Positions 33,581 through 42,785 of a DNA stretch of 52,305 bases are shown here, in pieces. The notes beneath the pieces are model-generated. The model was not told the origin of the DNA and made no database searches. It worked only from the letters and a program-made list of their open reading frames with translations. The translations under genes were made by a program, and so were the position numbers. The stretch is from Acidobacteriota bacterium (GTDB lineage Bacteria; Acidobacteriota; Vicinamibacteria; Vicinamibacterales; CAVVIG01). How positions within the stretch are numbered: position 1 is the first letter of the stretch; every line of letters begins with the position of its first letter. The stretch lies in contig JAOBWF010000360.1 of the NCBI GenBank assembly GCA_025463215.1, positions 1 to 52,305 on the forward strand. The letters are read 5' to 3'.

Positions 33581-34267
33581 ATGACCGAGCAACATCGGAG
33601 TGGGCGAGCCGGATGGTTACGAGCGGCGGTGCTCGGGTCAGACGATGCGATCGTGTCGGTCTCCAGCCTGATGATCGGCGTCGCCGCGTCGTCGGCGTCG
33701 AAGGAGGCCATCCTGCTGGCGGGGGTCGCGGGACTGGTCGCCGGGTCGATGTCGATGGCGGTCGGCGAATACGTCTCGGTGAGCTCGCAGCGCGACGCCG
33801 AGCAGGCGGACATCGCGCTCGAGACGCAGGAGCTCGACGATCAACCACAAAGCGAGCTGCAGGAACTGGCCGCCATTTACGTGCAGCGAGGACTGGACCC
33901 CGACCTCGCCAGGCAGGTCGCCGAGCAACTCAGCACCCGTGATCGACTCGGCACGCATCTGCGCGATGAACTCGGGATCGATCAGGCGTCACTCGCCCGT
34001 CCTCTGCAAGCGGCGTGGATCTCGGCCGCGAGCTTCGCCGCGTTCGCGCTGGTGCCGATCGTGGCCCTTCTCGTGACGCCCCCGGCCGCGCGGATCCCGG
34101 CGATGGCGGCGCTGTCGCTGGTGAGTCTCGCGGCGCTTGGCGCGTTTGGCGGGCATCTCGGCGGTGCCCCGCTGGGCCGCGCGGCGCTGCGGGTGACCAT
34201 CGGCGGCGCCGTCGCCATGGCGGTCACCGCCGCGATCGGTCGACTGTTCGGCGTGGCGATGGGCTGA
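33581..34267 (+). CDS. VIT1/CCC1 family iron/manganese transporter
   Basis: Membrane protein of 228 residues of the VIT1/CCC1/Nodulin-21 family, which moves Fe2+ or Mn2+ out of the cytoplasm. Signatures: GWLRAAVLGSDDAIVSVSSLMIGVA in TM1, GLVAGSMSMAVGEYVSVSSQRDAEQAD in TM2 and the following acidic/helical metal-binding region, then three C-terminal helices. The ATG at 33581 is chosen because the family begins with this H-x-x-GWLRAAVLG pattern within a few residues, and GAGGCG lies about 10 bases upstream; earlier ATGs (33533) add a tail with no similarity. TM1 has SDDA where NDG is usual. It is divergent from the BACON lipoprotein gene. Confidence 0.9.
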   Translation: MTEQHRSGRAGWLRAAVLGSDDAIVSVSSLMIGVAASSASKEAILLAGVAGLVAGSMSMAVGEYVSVSSQRDAEQADIALETQELDDQPQSELQELAAIYVQRGLDPDLARQVAEQLSTRDRLGTHLRDELGIDQASLARPLQAAWISAASFAAFALVPIVALLVTPPAARIPAMAALSLVSLAALGAFGGHLGGAPLGRAALRVTIGGAVAMAVTAAIGRLFGVAMG

Positions 34268-34294
34268 GCGGGTCGATATCTTCGTGGTCCCGGT

Positions 34295-34300
34295 TACACT
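34295..34300 (+). promoter_or_regulatory. -10-like TACACT element before DUF5916 gene
   Basis: TACACT lies 9 bases before the ATG at 34310; initiation 6-7 bases downstream of the box would leave a leader of 2-3 bases. There is no clear -35 element. Confidence 0.28.
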
Positions 34301-34309
34301 GAGCGTCGC

Positions 34310-36559
34310 ATGCGTGCGGCTCACGTGTCTCTCGCGATGGCGGTCGTGGCGGCCTGGCCCGCGGCGGCCAGCAGCCAGTCGACGCTCGCCGGCACGACGT
34401 TTCACATGTCGCGGGCGACGGGGTCGATCCGCATCGACGGGGACCTATCCGACGAGGCGTGGCGCACAGCGACCCGGATCGACACGTGGTACGAGGTCCA
34501 GCCCGGCGACAACGGGATGCCGCCGGTGAAAAGCGTCGGCTACCTCACCTATGACGACCGGTTCTTCTACGCGGCGTTCGAGTTCGACGATCCGAATCCG
34601 TCGACCATCCGCGCGCCGCTCGGCGACCACGACGCCATCAACGGGAACAGCATGGATTTCGGCGGGATCTTCGTCGATCCGCTGAACACCGGTCGGACGG
34701 CGTTCGAGTTCTTCGTCAACCCCCGCAACGTGCAGTACGACGCGATCACCGACGACGCCTCCGGCGAGAATTCGTCACCCGACTTCTTCTGGGACTCCGC
34801 CGCGCGCATCACCGACCGCGGCTGGATCGTGGAAATGCGGATTCCGTTTTCCACGCTGCGCTATCGGAACAGCGACCCGCAGACGTGGGGCATCATCCTG
34901 TTTCGCAATTATCCGAGGCGGTACCGCTATCAGTTGATGTCGGCACCGCTGCCGCGCGGCAGCAACTGTCTGATCTGCCACGAAAACGTCGTCTCCGGGC
35001 TCGAACGGCTGCCCGGAGGCGGACACCTGATCGCGGCGCCGTACCTGAGCGCCACCGATGCGGCGCACCCGACCGGCGACGCCCTGGGATCGCCGCTGGT
35101 CACCGCGCCGGTGGAACCGCACATCGGCGTCGACGTCAAGTTCACACCCAACGCCAACAACGTGATCGACTTCACGATCAAGCCGGACTTCTCGCAGGTG
35201 GAGTCCGACACGGCGCAGATCTCGGCGAACGAGCGCTTCGCCCTGTTCTTCCCGGAGAAGCGGCCGTTCTTTCTCGAAGGCGTCGATCTGTTGCAGACGC
35301 CGATTCAGGCGGTCTACACGCGCACGATCACCGCGCCGACGTGGGGCGGACGGGTGACCGGCAAGCAAGGCGGTATCCGCTACACGGCGCTGGTGACCGA
35401 AGACGCCGGCGGCGGCAGCGCGATCCTCCCCGGTCCAAACGGTTCGTCGACGGCGCCGCAGGACTTCGCGTCACGCGTCTTCGTCGGCCGCGCGAAGCGA
35501 GACATCGGCTTGTCGTTCATCGGCGCGCTGGTGACCGATCGCGAAACCGTCGACGCGGGCGCGCACAACCGCGTCGCCGGTCCCGACTTCCAGTGGCGGC
35601 CGTCGGGCACCGACGTGGTCACCGGTCAGTGGCTGTTCAGTGAGACGCGGACGCCGGTTCGCCCTGACCTGTCCGAGGAATGGAACGGGCAGCAACTGAG
35701 TGGCAGTGCCTTCCAGTCCAACTGGAGTCACAACACACGACACCTTGATTGGTACGCAAAGTACAGCGATGTCGGCCGTGGGTTCCGGGCCGACACGGGC
35801 TTCGTACCGCAAGTGGGCTATCGCGAAGGCTATGGCTCCGCCGGATGGACCGTGCATGCAACCGGATTCGTGTCCATTGCCCGACCATTCGTCACTGTCG
35901 ACTACCAAGTGGAGCCGTCCGGCGCGGTGATCACGCGCGACCTCGAACCGGGGATCGCGCTTAACACGCGATGGAGCGGCTTCATCCAGCTCCGCTATAT
36001 CGACAATCCGACGCGCGCGGGCGAGGCCGTGATTGGCCGCAAGCAGTTCGGATACGACGCGCAGTTCAGTCCGTCGCGTCGCGTCAGCACCGTCCGCGTC
36101 AGCGGCACGGTGGGCCAGGACATCGACTTCGCGAACGCGCGTTCCGGCCGCGGCTCGACGATCAATGCCAGCGCGACGCTGCAACCGACGGATCACGTGG
36201 CGCTCGATTTCCTCGAGAACACGCGCTGGCTGGATGTCGACGGCTCCCCCTCGGCCGCCGCGCGCCTCTTCACCCAGCGCGTCTCGCGCGTCAAGGGCAC
36301 CTACACGTTCACGTCCCGGCTGTTCGTCCGGGCCATCGGCCAATACGTCGCGACGAGCCGCGATGCCTCGCTGTACACGTCGACCGTCAACGCGCGGTCG
36401 GGAACATTCGGCGGCTCGGGACTGTTCGCGTACAAGCTCAATTGGCAGTCGGTGATGTTCGTCGGCTACGGTGACGATCGGGAACTGTCGGACGAGCGGC
36501 GCCTGGAGCCGCTCGATCGCCAGTTCTTCGTCAAACTGTCATACGCCTTCCAACGCTAG
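34310..36559 (+). CDS. DUF5916 family protein with N-terminal CBM9-like domain
   Basis: Secreted or outer-membrane protein of 749 residues. A signal peptide (1-22) is followed by a carbohydrate-binding family 9-like domain (IRIDGDLSDEAW, about 38-210) and a long beta-strand-rich C-terminal part typical of DUF5916, including PDFSQVESDTAQISANERF and FFPEKRPFFLEGVDL. These are probably outer-membrane beta-barrels of unknown role, abundant in Acidobacteria and Bacteroidetes. An unexpected CLICH sequence (C220-H224), a potential heme c attachment motif, lies between the two domains; in homologues this stretch may be just a Cys pair. A TACACT box lies 9 bases before the ATG. Confidence 0.87.
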   Translation: MRAAHVSLAMAVVAAWPAAASSQSTLAGTTFHMSRATGSIRIDGDLSDEAWRTATRIDTWYEVQPGDNGMPPVKSVGYLTYDDRFFYAAFEFDDPNPSTIRAPLGDHDAINGNSMDFGGIFVDPLNTGRTAFEFFVNPRNVQYDAITDDASGENSSPDFFWDSAARITDRGWIVEMRIPFSTLRYRNSDPQTWGIILFRNYPRRYRYQLMSAPLPRGSNCLICHENVVSGLERLPGGGHLIAAPYLSATDAAHPTGDALGSPLVTAPVEPHIGVDVKFTPNANNVIDFTIKPDFSQVESDTAQISANERFALFFPEKRPFFLEGVDLLQTPIQAVYTRTITAPTWGGRVTGKQGGIRYTALVTEDAGGGSAILPGPNGSSTAPQDFASRVFVGRAKRDIGLSFIGALVTDRETVDAGAHNRVAGPDFQWRPSGTDVVTGQWLFSETRTPVRPDLSEEWNGQQLSGSAFQSNWSHNTRHLDWYAKYSDVGRGFRADTGFVPQVGYREGYGSAGWTVHATGFVSIARPFVTVDYQVEPSGAVITRDLEPGIALNTRWSGFIQLRYIDNPTRAGEAVIGRKQFGYDAQFSPSRRVSTVRVSGTVGQDIDFANARSGRGSTINASATLQPTDHVALDFLENTRWLDVDGSPSAAARLFTQRVSRVKGTYTFTSRLFVRAIGQYVATSRDASLYTSTVNARSGTFGGSGLFAYKLNWQSVMFVGYGDDRELSDERRLEPLDRQFFVKLSYAFQR

Positions 36560-36589
36560 GCCACCGGCGACGGCCGGATCCCCTGCGCG

Positions 36590-36607
36590 CCAGCGACCTG
36601 TCGCTGG
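36590..36607. terminator. Hairpin between convergent genes
   Basis: CCAGCGA (36590-36596) and TCGCTGG (36601-36607) form a perfect 7-bp stem with a 4-base loop in the 53-bp gap between convergent stops. It has no T-tract, but its position suits a bidirectional terminator or transcription roadblock. Confidence 0.4.
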
Positions 36608-36612
36608 TCACC

Positions 36613-37647
36613 TCAGTAGCCGCAGACCCCCTGCGGGAACACGCGCGCGTCGTTGTTGATCGCCTCGGCGCTGACGTTACCGAGATCGTCGCGGACCTTC
36701 AGCGTCACCGTGAGCGGCAGCCATTGCTGGCTGCCGGCGGGCAGCGGCGCCGGCGGGAGCCAGTCGCAGCGCACCGTGGGCTGCGCCAGAATCGCGCCGG
36801 TCGTCGTCTGGGTCAGCGGAGCCATGGCCCCGACGCGGAACGACCAGTCGTAGCCGACGATGTTCCCGGGCGCGGTGGACGTGCTGCCGTTGAAGGTGCA
36901 GTTCAGTGTGTTGCCGCCGTTCGACATCGTGCAGGTGTCGGTTTCGGTCGGTCCGGTCACGCCGAAGTTGGCGGTCGCGACGGTCGGCTTGGTGATCGAC
37001 ACGGCGGCTGACGCGGTCCCCCCGCCGTAGGTGCCGGTCACGGTGCCGTTGACGGTGCCGCCCACGAGCCTGGTCGTCACCGTAAAGCTGGCCGAACTGG
37101 CGCCGCCGGGGACCGTCACCGTGGCGGGAACTGACACCGGATCGTTGGCCGACAATGCGACAGCTGCGCCGCCGGCCGGAGCCGGTGCGGTCAGCACGGC
37201 CGTTCCGGTCAGCGAACCGCCGCCAACCACACTGGGGGCGCTCAGCGAGATCGAGGCGAGTGCGATGCGCGCGACCGTCAGGATCGACGACTGCGTCGCC
37301 GCCCCGCCGGCCGACGCCGAAATTGACGCGGTGCCGGGTGCGACACCGGTCACCGTGAACGTGACGGTGGACGCGCCGGCCTGAACCGTGACCGGTGATG
37401 CGACCGTAGCCACTGCCGCGTTGCTGCTGGTCAGCGTCACGCTCGTGGCGACTGTCGGGGTTGCTGCCAACGTCACGGTGCCTTGGGTCGTGCCGCCGAC
37501 GCCTATGCTTGATGCAGCAAGCAGCACGCTCGAAACCGCCGTCCCCGTAGAAGTGGGCGATGCCGGCGAATTGGAGCCGCAACCGGTCGCGGCCAAGAGG
37601 GCTGTGAGTGCCGCCAGGAAGTACGAAGTGGGTCGAAGGGTGCTCAT
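36613..37647 (-). CDS. Ig-like-domain lipoprotein, function unknown
   Basis: Predicted lipoprotein of 344 residues. The signal peptide ends in the lipobox LAATGC (Cys23), then a Ser/Thr/Pro linker. Two Ala/Val/Thr-rich beta-sandwich regions resemble bacterial Ig-like or bacterial adhesion (BIG-type) domains (VTLTSSNAAVATVASPVTV; ALSANDPVSVPATVTVPGGA). A C-terminal PKD-like module has a paired-Cys region (TCTMSNGGNTLNCTFNGS) and YDWSF. No enzyme motif is visible. It probably sits on the outer membrane and acts as a structural or binding protein. It is convergent with the DUF5916 gene. Gene family not recognised with certainty. Confidence 0.75.
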   Translation of the reverse strand: MSTLRPTSYFLAALTALLAATGCGSNSPASPTSTGTAVSSVLLAASSIGVGGTTQGTVTLAATPTVATSVTLTSSNAAVATVASPVTVQAGASTVTFTVTGVAPGTASISASAGGAATQSSILTVARIALASISLSAPSVVGGGSLTGTAVLTAPAPAGGAAVALSANDPVSVPATVTVPGGASSASFTVTTRLVGGTVNGTVTGTYGGGTASAAVSITKPTVATANFGVTGPTETDTCTMSNGGNTLNCTFNGSTSTAPGNIVGYDWSFRVGAMAPLTQTTTGAILAQPTVRCDWLPPAPLPAGSQQWLPLTVTLKVRDDLGNVSAEAINNDARVFPQGVCGY

Positions 37648-37816
37648 CCAAGGATGAGTAGCAAAATCGTCACCACTGCCCCGCTGGTGGAACTTTTGAG
37701 GGCAGGATCCAGCTCAGCGGGCTGCAGAAGCGCGCATTGAGCCGTTGTTCCGTGCAATCGGCGTCGACAAAGCGCCTGCCGCAGGCGTAGGATCCGTCCC
37801 CTTCACGGAGAACGCC

Positions 37817-37966
37817 ATGTTATATACGGTCGCGCTCGGCCTGTTAGGCCTCCTCACCTTCGGCAGCATCGCGCGATTCATTCACAATGCCGTCCGGTCG
37901 GGCGGCGGCGATTTCGTGACCGGCACCGTCCTCACCCGCATCCGCGCTGAGTACAAAGACAGCTAA
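37817..37966 (+). CDS. Small single-pass membrane protein
   Basis: A 49-residue ORF with GGAG 8 bases upstream of its ATG. One membrane helix (MLYTVALGLLGLLTFGSIARF) is followed by a short polar tail. A longer reading from 37745 has no support. The family is not recognised. It may be a small membrane-stress or regulatory protein. It stands alone, 230 bp before the RMD1 gene. A short palindrome (CGCCTGC-C-GCAGGCG, 37773-37787) lies in its upstream region. Confidence 0.55.
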   Translation: MLYTVALGLLGLLTFGSIARFIHNAVRSGGGDFVTGTVLTRIRAEYKDS

Positions 37967-38184
37967 CCGCCCCATGATCGGCGGGGCGCCGTTGGCCAAC
38001 GGCAGTGAAGTCGGCCCAGGCGAGGCACGCCCCGATGACGTCGAGGGGACGCGCCGTGGCTACGTGCGACCGATGCCGATCCGGCCTGCAGCGGTCGTGC
38101 AAGGAAGCGGCGGCTTGCGAACCGATGCACGATGCGTAATCCGCGCCCGTCCTGGGCGCGCTCGGCGAGCGCCAGAATCAGCGC

Positions 38185-38190
38185 TACCAT
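38185..38190 (+). promoter_or_regulatory. -10-like TACCAT element before RMD1-family gene
   Basis: TACCAT ends 6 bases before the ATG at 38197, which places the predicted transcription start on the start codon itself. This fits a leaderless mRNA and the absence of a Shine-Dalgarno. Confidence 0.3.
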
Positions 38191-38196
38191 AAATTG

Positions 38197-39291
38197 ATGG
38201 CGGCGATTCAATCCGGCCAGATTGTCGTGTTCTATCTGTTCGACGTCGCCGAAACGATCGACCTGACACGAGTACCCGGCCTGGTCGGCGGTACCGCCAC
38301 TCAAGCACGGTTAGCGCCAAAACCGGCCACGCCCGCGTACGTCCAGTACGACAAGCCGCCGTTGTCGTTCGACGGCCACGCGATCGGGATCTCGGGGATC
38401 GACGGCTTCCACGTCCGTCTCCGCGTCTACGATTACGGTGTCGTCTCGGTGGCGCTCTCGCGCGAGTTCGCCGGCGAGTGGTCGGCACTCCTGAGTATCG
38501 GCCAGACGCTGATCGAGAACGACGAGTGGGAGCAGCGGGCGGAAGGCATCTGCCGCCGGCTGATCGACCGCCTCCGACCTGCGCTGGTCGACGCGCGCGA
38601 CACACTGTTGAGCGAAGACTACTTCGTGTACGTCGTGCACGAGCTCGCACAGCGCCAGACCGGCGACCAGCTGGTTGCCGAATACGGCAAGGTGATCGCC
38701 TCGATGCTGCGCGGCGAACGCCAGCCGCTCAGCGCCCAGGAGCAGTCGAACATATTGCGCCATCGGATTTCCTACCTCGCCGACGACCTGGTGATCCCGA
38801 CCTGGAACGCCGCGTTCGTCTATGACACACCGGCCGGTGCCCAGGCGGCCCTCGAGATCCTCGAGTTCGCGAACTCCCAGCTCCTCGAGTTCCGCGCGTA
38901 TGACGAACTGCTCGACGACCAACTGACGGCGATCTACGCCAGGCTGCAACATCCCAAGTGGTACGACGAGTGGATCGGTTCGCGGTATGCGCGCGCCGCC
39001 CGCCAGGTGCACTCGCTGCTGATCGACGTCAACGAGCTGACCGACCGGACGGAGAACGCGCTGAAATTCGTCGGCGACATCTACGCCGCGCGGCTGTTCG
39101 CGCTCGTCACCAATCGGCTGGCGCTGCAGGCGTGGAAGGGGAATGTCCAGGAGAAGCTGAAGACGCTGGACGACGTCTACCGGTTCGCGGTCGAGCAGTC
39201 CACCATCTCACGCGGCCAGTTCATGGAGCTCACCGTGGTCTTGATTCTGGTGCTGGAGCTGGCGCTGGTCTTCCTCGGCCTCATGAAATAG
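38197..39291 (+). CDS. RMD1/YagE family (DUF155) protein
   Basis: Protein of 364 residues from the RMD1/Sif2/YagE (DUF155) family, best known from mitochondrial proteins that support inner-membrane translation in yeast. Evidence: the N-terminal beta-rich half (GFHVRLRVYDYGVVSVALSR), the conserved helical region (YADDLVIPTWNAAFVYD-like, LEFRAYDELLDD, RSLLIDVNELTDRTEN-like) and the single C-terminal helix (ELTVVLILVLELALVFLGL). The ATG at 38197 is used; a TTG directly before it is the only other start. The bacterial role is unknown. It is 376 bp upstream of the cytochrome oxidase operon and separate from it. Confidence 0.85.
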   Translation: MAAIQSGQIVVFYLFDVAETIDLTRVPGLVGGTATQARLAPKPATPAYVQYDKPPLSFDGHAIGISGIDGFHVRLRVYDYGVVSVALSREFAGEWSALLSIGQTLIENDEWEQRAEGICRRLIDRLRPALVDARDTLLSEDYFVYVVHELAQRQTGDQLVAEYGKVIASMLRGERQPLSAQEQSNILRHRISYLADDLVIPTWNAAFVYDTPAGAQAALEILEFANSQLLEFRAYDELLDDQLTAIYARLQHPKWYDEWIGSRYARAARQVHSLLIDVNELTDRTENALKFVGDIYAARLFALVTNRLALQAWKGNVQEKLKTLDDVYRFAVEQSTISRGQFMELTVVLILVLELALVFLGLMK

Positions 39292-39667
39292 CAACCCCGC
39301 ACAATTCCGACCGACCCCTCGACCTCCGCTCGTCGACGATCAGCACTCACATCGGTGCGCTCGCATTTCGGATCAGACATCCGCTCTCGCGTACACGCGT
39401 CGCATTCCGCGGATGCGCACGCCGGGGCACTGTCGGCGCGCATATGTGCGCAATCGGGGTTGCCGGCCGCAGCTTCCGGCGTGTTGTGAAGCGGTTCGGC
39501 GCGGCATTCGCTTTGCCGCCGTGACGGGCTGGAAGCAATATGCGGACATCTCTCGGCCTGATCGTCGGTGCCGTGTTCGGTAACGACGCCGACGGCGATG
39601 ACCCGGCCCGCATCAGCCGGCTCGGCGCCTCCACGCACGTCGAGCACCTCGGCACGCAGCGGCGGCC
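39292..39667 (+). other. Intergenic region upstream of the respiratory operon
   Basis: A non-coding stretch of 376 bases. It should contain the promoter of the coxB-ctaG operon. The best -10-like string is CAATAT (near 39535-39541), without a convincing -35. No RNA gene or strong hairpin is visible. Confidence 0.4.
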
Positions 39668-40615
39668 ATGAGTCCGACGACCATCTTCGCGCCGGCTTCG
39701 ACCCCAGCGAACGCGATCGCCGGGCTCTCCATGCTCGTGGTCGGCATGACCGGCGTGATCTTCGTGGCTGTCGCCGGTCTGTTGATCTACGCGATCGTCG
39801 CATTCCGGCGCAGCCCGGACCAGGCCATCGAACCGGCGCAGGTGTATGGCAGCAACCAGGTCGAGCTCGCATGGACGGTCGTGCCGATGCTGATCGTGGT
39901 CGTCCTCTTTCTCGCCACCGTTCGCGTGATCACCCGTGTCCAGGAGGCCGGCCGCCCGGCGGACGCGCTTCAGGTCGTCGCGGTCGGCCATCAATTCTGG
40001 TGGGAGTATCGCTATCCCGGCTCCGGCGTCGTCACCGCCAACGAATTGCACGTGCCGGTCAGCGAGGCCGGACACCCGGCGGCGACGGTGATCACACTGC
40101 TCTCGGCCGACACCGATCACAGCTTCTGGGTGCCGCGTCTGGCCGGCAAGACCGACCTCATCCCCAACCGAGTCAACAGCACATGGATCGAACCGGCTGA
40201 GGAGGGGGTGTACCTCGGCCAGTGCGCACAGTACTGCGGCACGCAGCACGCCAAGATGCTGCTGCGCGTGTACGTCGAGACGCGGGAGGCATTCGAACGC
40301 TGGATCGGGGGGCAACGCCGGCGGGCCGCCGTCGATGCCACGGTCGCCGAGGGCGGGCGCGTGTTCCAGCACACGTCCTGCGTCAACTGCCACACGATCG
40401 CCGGCACCGCGGCGAACGGGCGCTTCGGACCCGACCTGACCCACGTCATGAGCCGCGACACCATCGCCGCGGGCATCGCGCCGAACACCCGCGACAATCT
40501 GCGGCGCTGGATCCGCAATCCCGACGATATCAAGCCCGGCTCGCGCATGCCGGCGATGAACCTCAACGAACAGGAACTGGACGCGGTGACCGCCTACCTC
40601 GCGTCCCTGCGCTGA
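39668..40615 (+). CDS. coxB: Cytochrome c oxidase subunit II with fused cytochrome c domain (caa3 type)
   Basis: Subunit II of a heme-copper oxidase, 315 residues. Two N-terminal membrane helices (about 20-46 and 67-88) are followed by a periplasmic CuA domain: GHQFWWEYRYP, then the CuA ligands H151, C186, C190, H194 and M197 in GQCAQYCGTQHAKM. The usual Glu between the two Cys is Gln188. A C-terminal cytochrome c domain carries CVNCH (238-242) and a Met ligand in SRMPAM (M294), so this is a caa3-type enzyme that accepts electrons through its own heme c. First gene of the operon; coxA starts 5 bp after its stop. Confidence 0.95.
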   Translation: MSPTTIFAPASTPANAIAGLSMLVVGMTGVIFVAVAGLLIYAIVAFRRSPDQAIEPAQVYGSNQVELAWTVVPMLIVVVLFLATVRVITRVQEAGRPADALQVVAVGHQFWWEYRYPGSGVVTANELHVPVSEAGHPAATVITLLSADTDHSFWVPRLAGKTDLIPNRVNSTWIEPAEEGVYLGQCAQYCGTQHAKMLLRVYVETREAFERWIGGQRRRAAVDATVAEGGRVFQHTSCVNCHTIAGTAANGRFGPDLTHVMSRDTIAAGIAPNTRDNLRRWIRNPDDIKPGSRMPAMNLNEQELDAVTAYLASLR

Positions 40616-40619
40616 CGTC

Positions 40620-42233
40620 ATGACGAACAGCTGGGTGACCACCGTCGACCACAAGCGTCTCGGCCTGATGTACATCGGCTACGCGCTCGTGTTCCTGGTC
40701 ATCGGCGGCGTCGAAGCGGCGCTGATGCGCATCCAGCTGATCGCGCCGCATCAGACGTTCGTCTCGCCCCAGGTCTTCAACCGCCTGTTCACGATGCACG
40801 GCACGACGATGATCTTCTTCGTCGTGATGCCGCTGCTGTTCGGATTCGCCAACTACCTGATTCCGCTGATGATCGGCGCGCGCGACACCGCGTTCCCGCG
40901 CCTCAACGCCTTGAGCTTCTGGCTGACCGCGTTCGCCGGCCTGCTGCTCTACTTCAGCGTGCTCGGCGCCAGCGGCCTGTACGGCGCCGGCAACGCCCCG
41001 GATGTCGGCTGGTTCGCCTACGCGCCGCTGACCTCGACGACGTTCTCCCGCGGTCACAGCACCGACTTCTGGACGCTGAGCCTGCTCGTGTCGGGCATCG
41101 GCAGCGTCGGCACCGCGATCAACCTGATCGCGACGATCCTCTGCCTGCGCTGCGACGGCATGACGCTGGGCCGGATGCCGCTGTTCGCCTGGCTGATCCT
41201 GGTCATGGCCGCGATGGTGATCCTGGCCGTCAGCCCGCTCACCGCGGCGCAGCTGATGCTCCTGATCGATCGGTATCTCGGCGGCCACTTCTTCGACACG
41301 CAGGCGGGCGGCTCGGCCACGCTGTGGATGCATTTTTTCTGGATCTTCGGCCACCCCGAGGTCTACGTCCTCGTCCTGCCGGCGTTCGGCTTCGCCTCCG
41401 AAATCATCCCGGTGTTCTCGCGGAAGGCCATGTTCGGCTACCCGGTCATGGTCGGCGCGACCGTGTGCATCGGCTTCATCGGCCTGAGCGTGTGGGCGCA
41501 CCACATGTTCACGATCGGGATGACGGCACAGGCCAACACGTTCTTCGTGCTGTCGACGATGGCGATCGCGGTGCCCACCGGGATCAAGATCTTCAACTGG
41601 CTCGCCACCATGTGGGGCGGCACGATCGCGTTCACGACGCCGATGCTGTTCTGCACCGCATTCCTGTTCCAGTTCCTCGTCGCCGGCCTGACCGGGATCA
41701 TGCTGGGCGCGGCGCCGCTCGACTGGCAGCTGGGCAACTCCTACTTCGTCGTCGCCCATTTTCACTACGTCATCGTCGGCGGCATTCTGTTCACCACGTT
41801 CGGCGCGTTCTACTACTGGTTCCCGAAGGCGACGGGCCGCATGTACAGCGAAGCGCTCGGCCGGCTGCACTTCTGGCTGTTCGTGATCGGGTTCCATCTG
41901 ACCTTCGACTTCATGCACATGCCCGGCCTGCTCGGCATGCCGCGGCGGATTTATACCTACGAGGCGGATCGGGGGTGGGCGATCTGGAATCTCATCGTCA
42001 CCATCGGCGTCGTGTTCCAGGCGAGCGGCATCCTCGTCTTCCTCGCGAACCTGGGTTGGTCGTACCGCCGCGGCACGCCGGCGGGCAGCGACCCGTGGGA
42101 TGCGTGGACCCTGGAATGGTCGACTGCGTCGCCGCCGCCAGACTATAACTTCGCCGCGCTGCCGGCAGTGAGGAGCCGGCGGCCGCTGTGGGATCTGAAA
42201 CACCCCGAAGATCCCGATTGGCGGTACGAATGA
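40620..42233 (+). CDS. coxA: Cytochrome c oxidase subunit I (A1 type)
   Basis: Catalytic subunit of 537 residues with 12 membrane helices; reduces O2 at the heme-CuB centre and pumps protons. Metal ligands are visible: H60 (FTMHGTTMIFF, low-spin heme), H245 in GHPEVYVLVLPAFG (CuB, cross-linked to Y249), the HHMFTIGM pair (CuB), and HFHYV near the C-terminal part (high- and low-spin hemes). Glu in GHPEV marks the A1 class with a D-channel. The ARDTAFPRLNALSFWL loop is also typical. Its stop overlaps coxC by ATGA. Length is normal for a bacterial A1 oxidase. Confidence 0.97.
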   Translation: MTNSWVTTVDHKRLGLMYIGYALVFLVIGGVEAALMRIQLIAPHQTFVSPQVFNRLFTMHGTTMIFFVVMPLLFGFANYLIPLMIGARDTAFPRLNALSFWLTAFAGLLLYFSVLGASGLYGAGNAPDVGWFAYAPLTSTTFSRGHSTDFWTLSLLVSGIGSVGTAINLIATILCLRCDGMTLGRMPLFAWLILVMAAMVILAVSPLTAAQLMLLIDRYLGGHFFDTQAGGSATLWMHFFWIFGHPEVYVLVLPAFGFASEIIPVFSRKAMFGYPVMVGATVCIGFIGLSVWAHHMFTIGMTAQANTFFVLSTMAIAVPTGIKIFNWLATMWGGTIAFTTPMLFCTAFLFQFLVAGLTGIMLGAAPLDWQLGNSYFVVAHFHYVIVGGILFTTFGAFYYWFPKATGRMYSEALGRLHFWLFVIGFHLTFDFMHMPGLLGMPRRIYTYEADRGWAIWNLIVTIGVVFQASGILVFLANLGWSYRRGTPAGSDPWDAWTLEWSTASPPPDYNFAALPAVRSRRPLWDLKHPEDPDWRYE

Positions 42234-42775
42234 CCAGGGGACGCGTCGCCATGTACTGCCTGATCGCGGCCGAAGCGGCGATGTTCACGATCTTCGTCGT
42301 CGCGTATCTGTTCTACGCCGGCGCGAGTGGCAGCGGGCCGACGCCTCATGACGTGCTGCACCCGCCGATCGTGTTTTCGATCTGTCTGCTGTCGAGCAGC
42401 CTCACGATTCACCGCGCCGTAAAGTCATGGCAGCGCGGCGCGATGTCGGCGTTTGCCGCATGGTGGCTGGCCACCATCGCACTGGGCGCGGCGTTTCTCG
42501 TCGGCACGGCGCTCGAATGGCGGGATCTGATCGGCGCGAAGGGCCTGACGATCCAGACGAACCTGTTCGGCACCACCTACTACGCGCTGGTCGGCCTTCA
42601 CGCGGTTCACGTCACCGCGGGGCTCGTCGCATTGACCCTGGTATCGGCGTTCGCATTCCTCGGCTACGTCCGCGCCGAACACGCCGGGCGCGGCGAGGTG
42701 CTGTCGATCTACTGGCATTTCGTCGACGGGGTATGGGTGGTCGTGTTCATGGTCGTGTACGTCATCGGGCGGTAG
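42230..42775 (+). CDS. coxC: Cytochrome c oxidase subunit III
   Basis: Small subunit III of 181 residues with five membrane helices, matching the short quinol/caa3-type subunit III. The C-terminal YALVGLHAVHVTAGL and IYWHFVDGVWVVVF motifs are diagnostic. The ATG at 42230 overlaps the coxA stop (ATGA); a longer frame from 42188 runs inside coxA and is rejected. The protein stabilises the oxidase core. The next gene begins 10 bp after its stop. Confidence 0.93.
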   Translation: MTRGRVAMYCLIAAEAAMFTIFVVAYLFYAGASGSGPTPHDVLHPPIVFSICLLSSSLTIHRAVKSWQRGAMSAFAAWWLATIALGAAFLVGTALEWRDLIGAKGLTIQTNLFGTTYYALVGLHAVHVTAGLVALTLVSAFAFLGYVRAEHAGRGEVLSIYWHFVDGVWVVVFMVVYVIGR

Positions 42776-42785
42776 GGCTGCACAC

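Noticed and set aside
40563..42203. Long open frame of 546 codons antisense to coxA
   Set aside because: Arg/His/Asp/Gln-rich translation typical of the complementary strand of GC-rich membrane protein genes; no domain, and coxA is certain.
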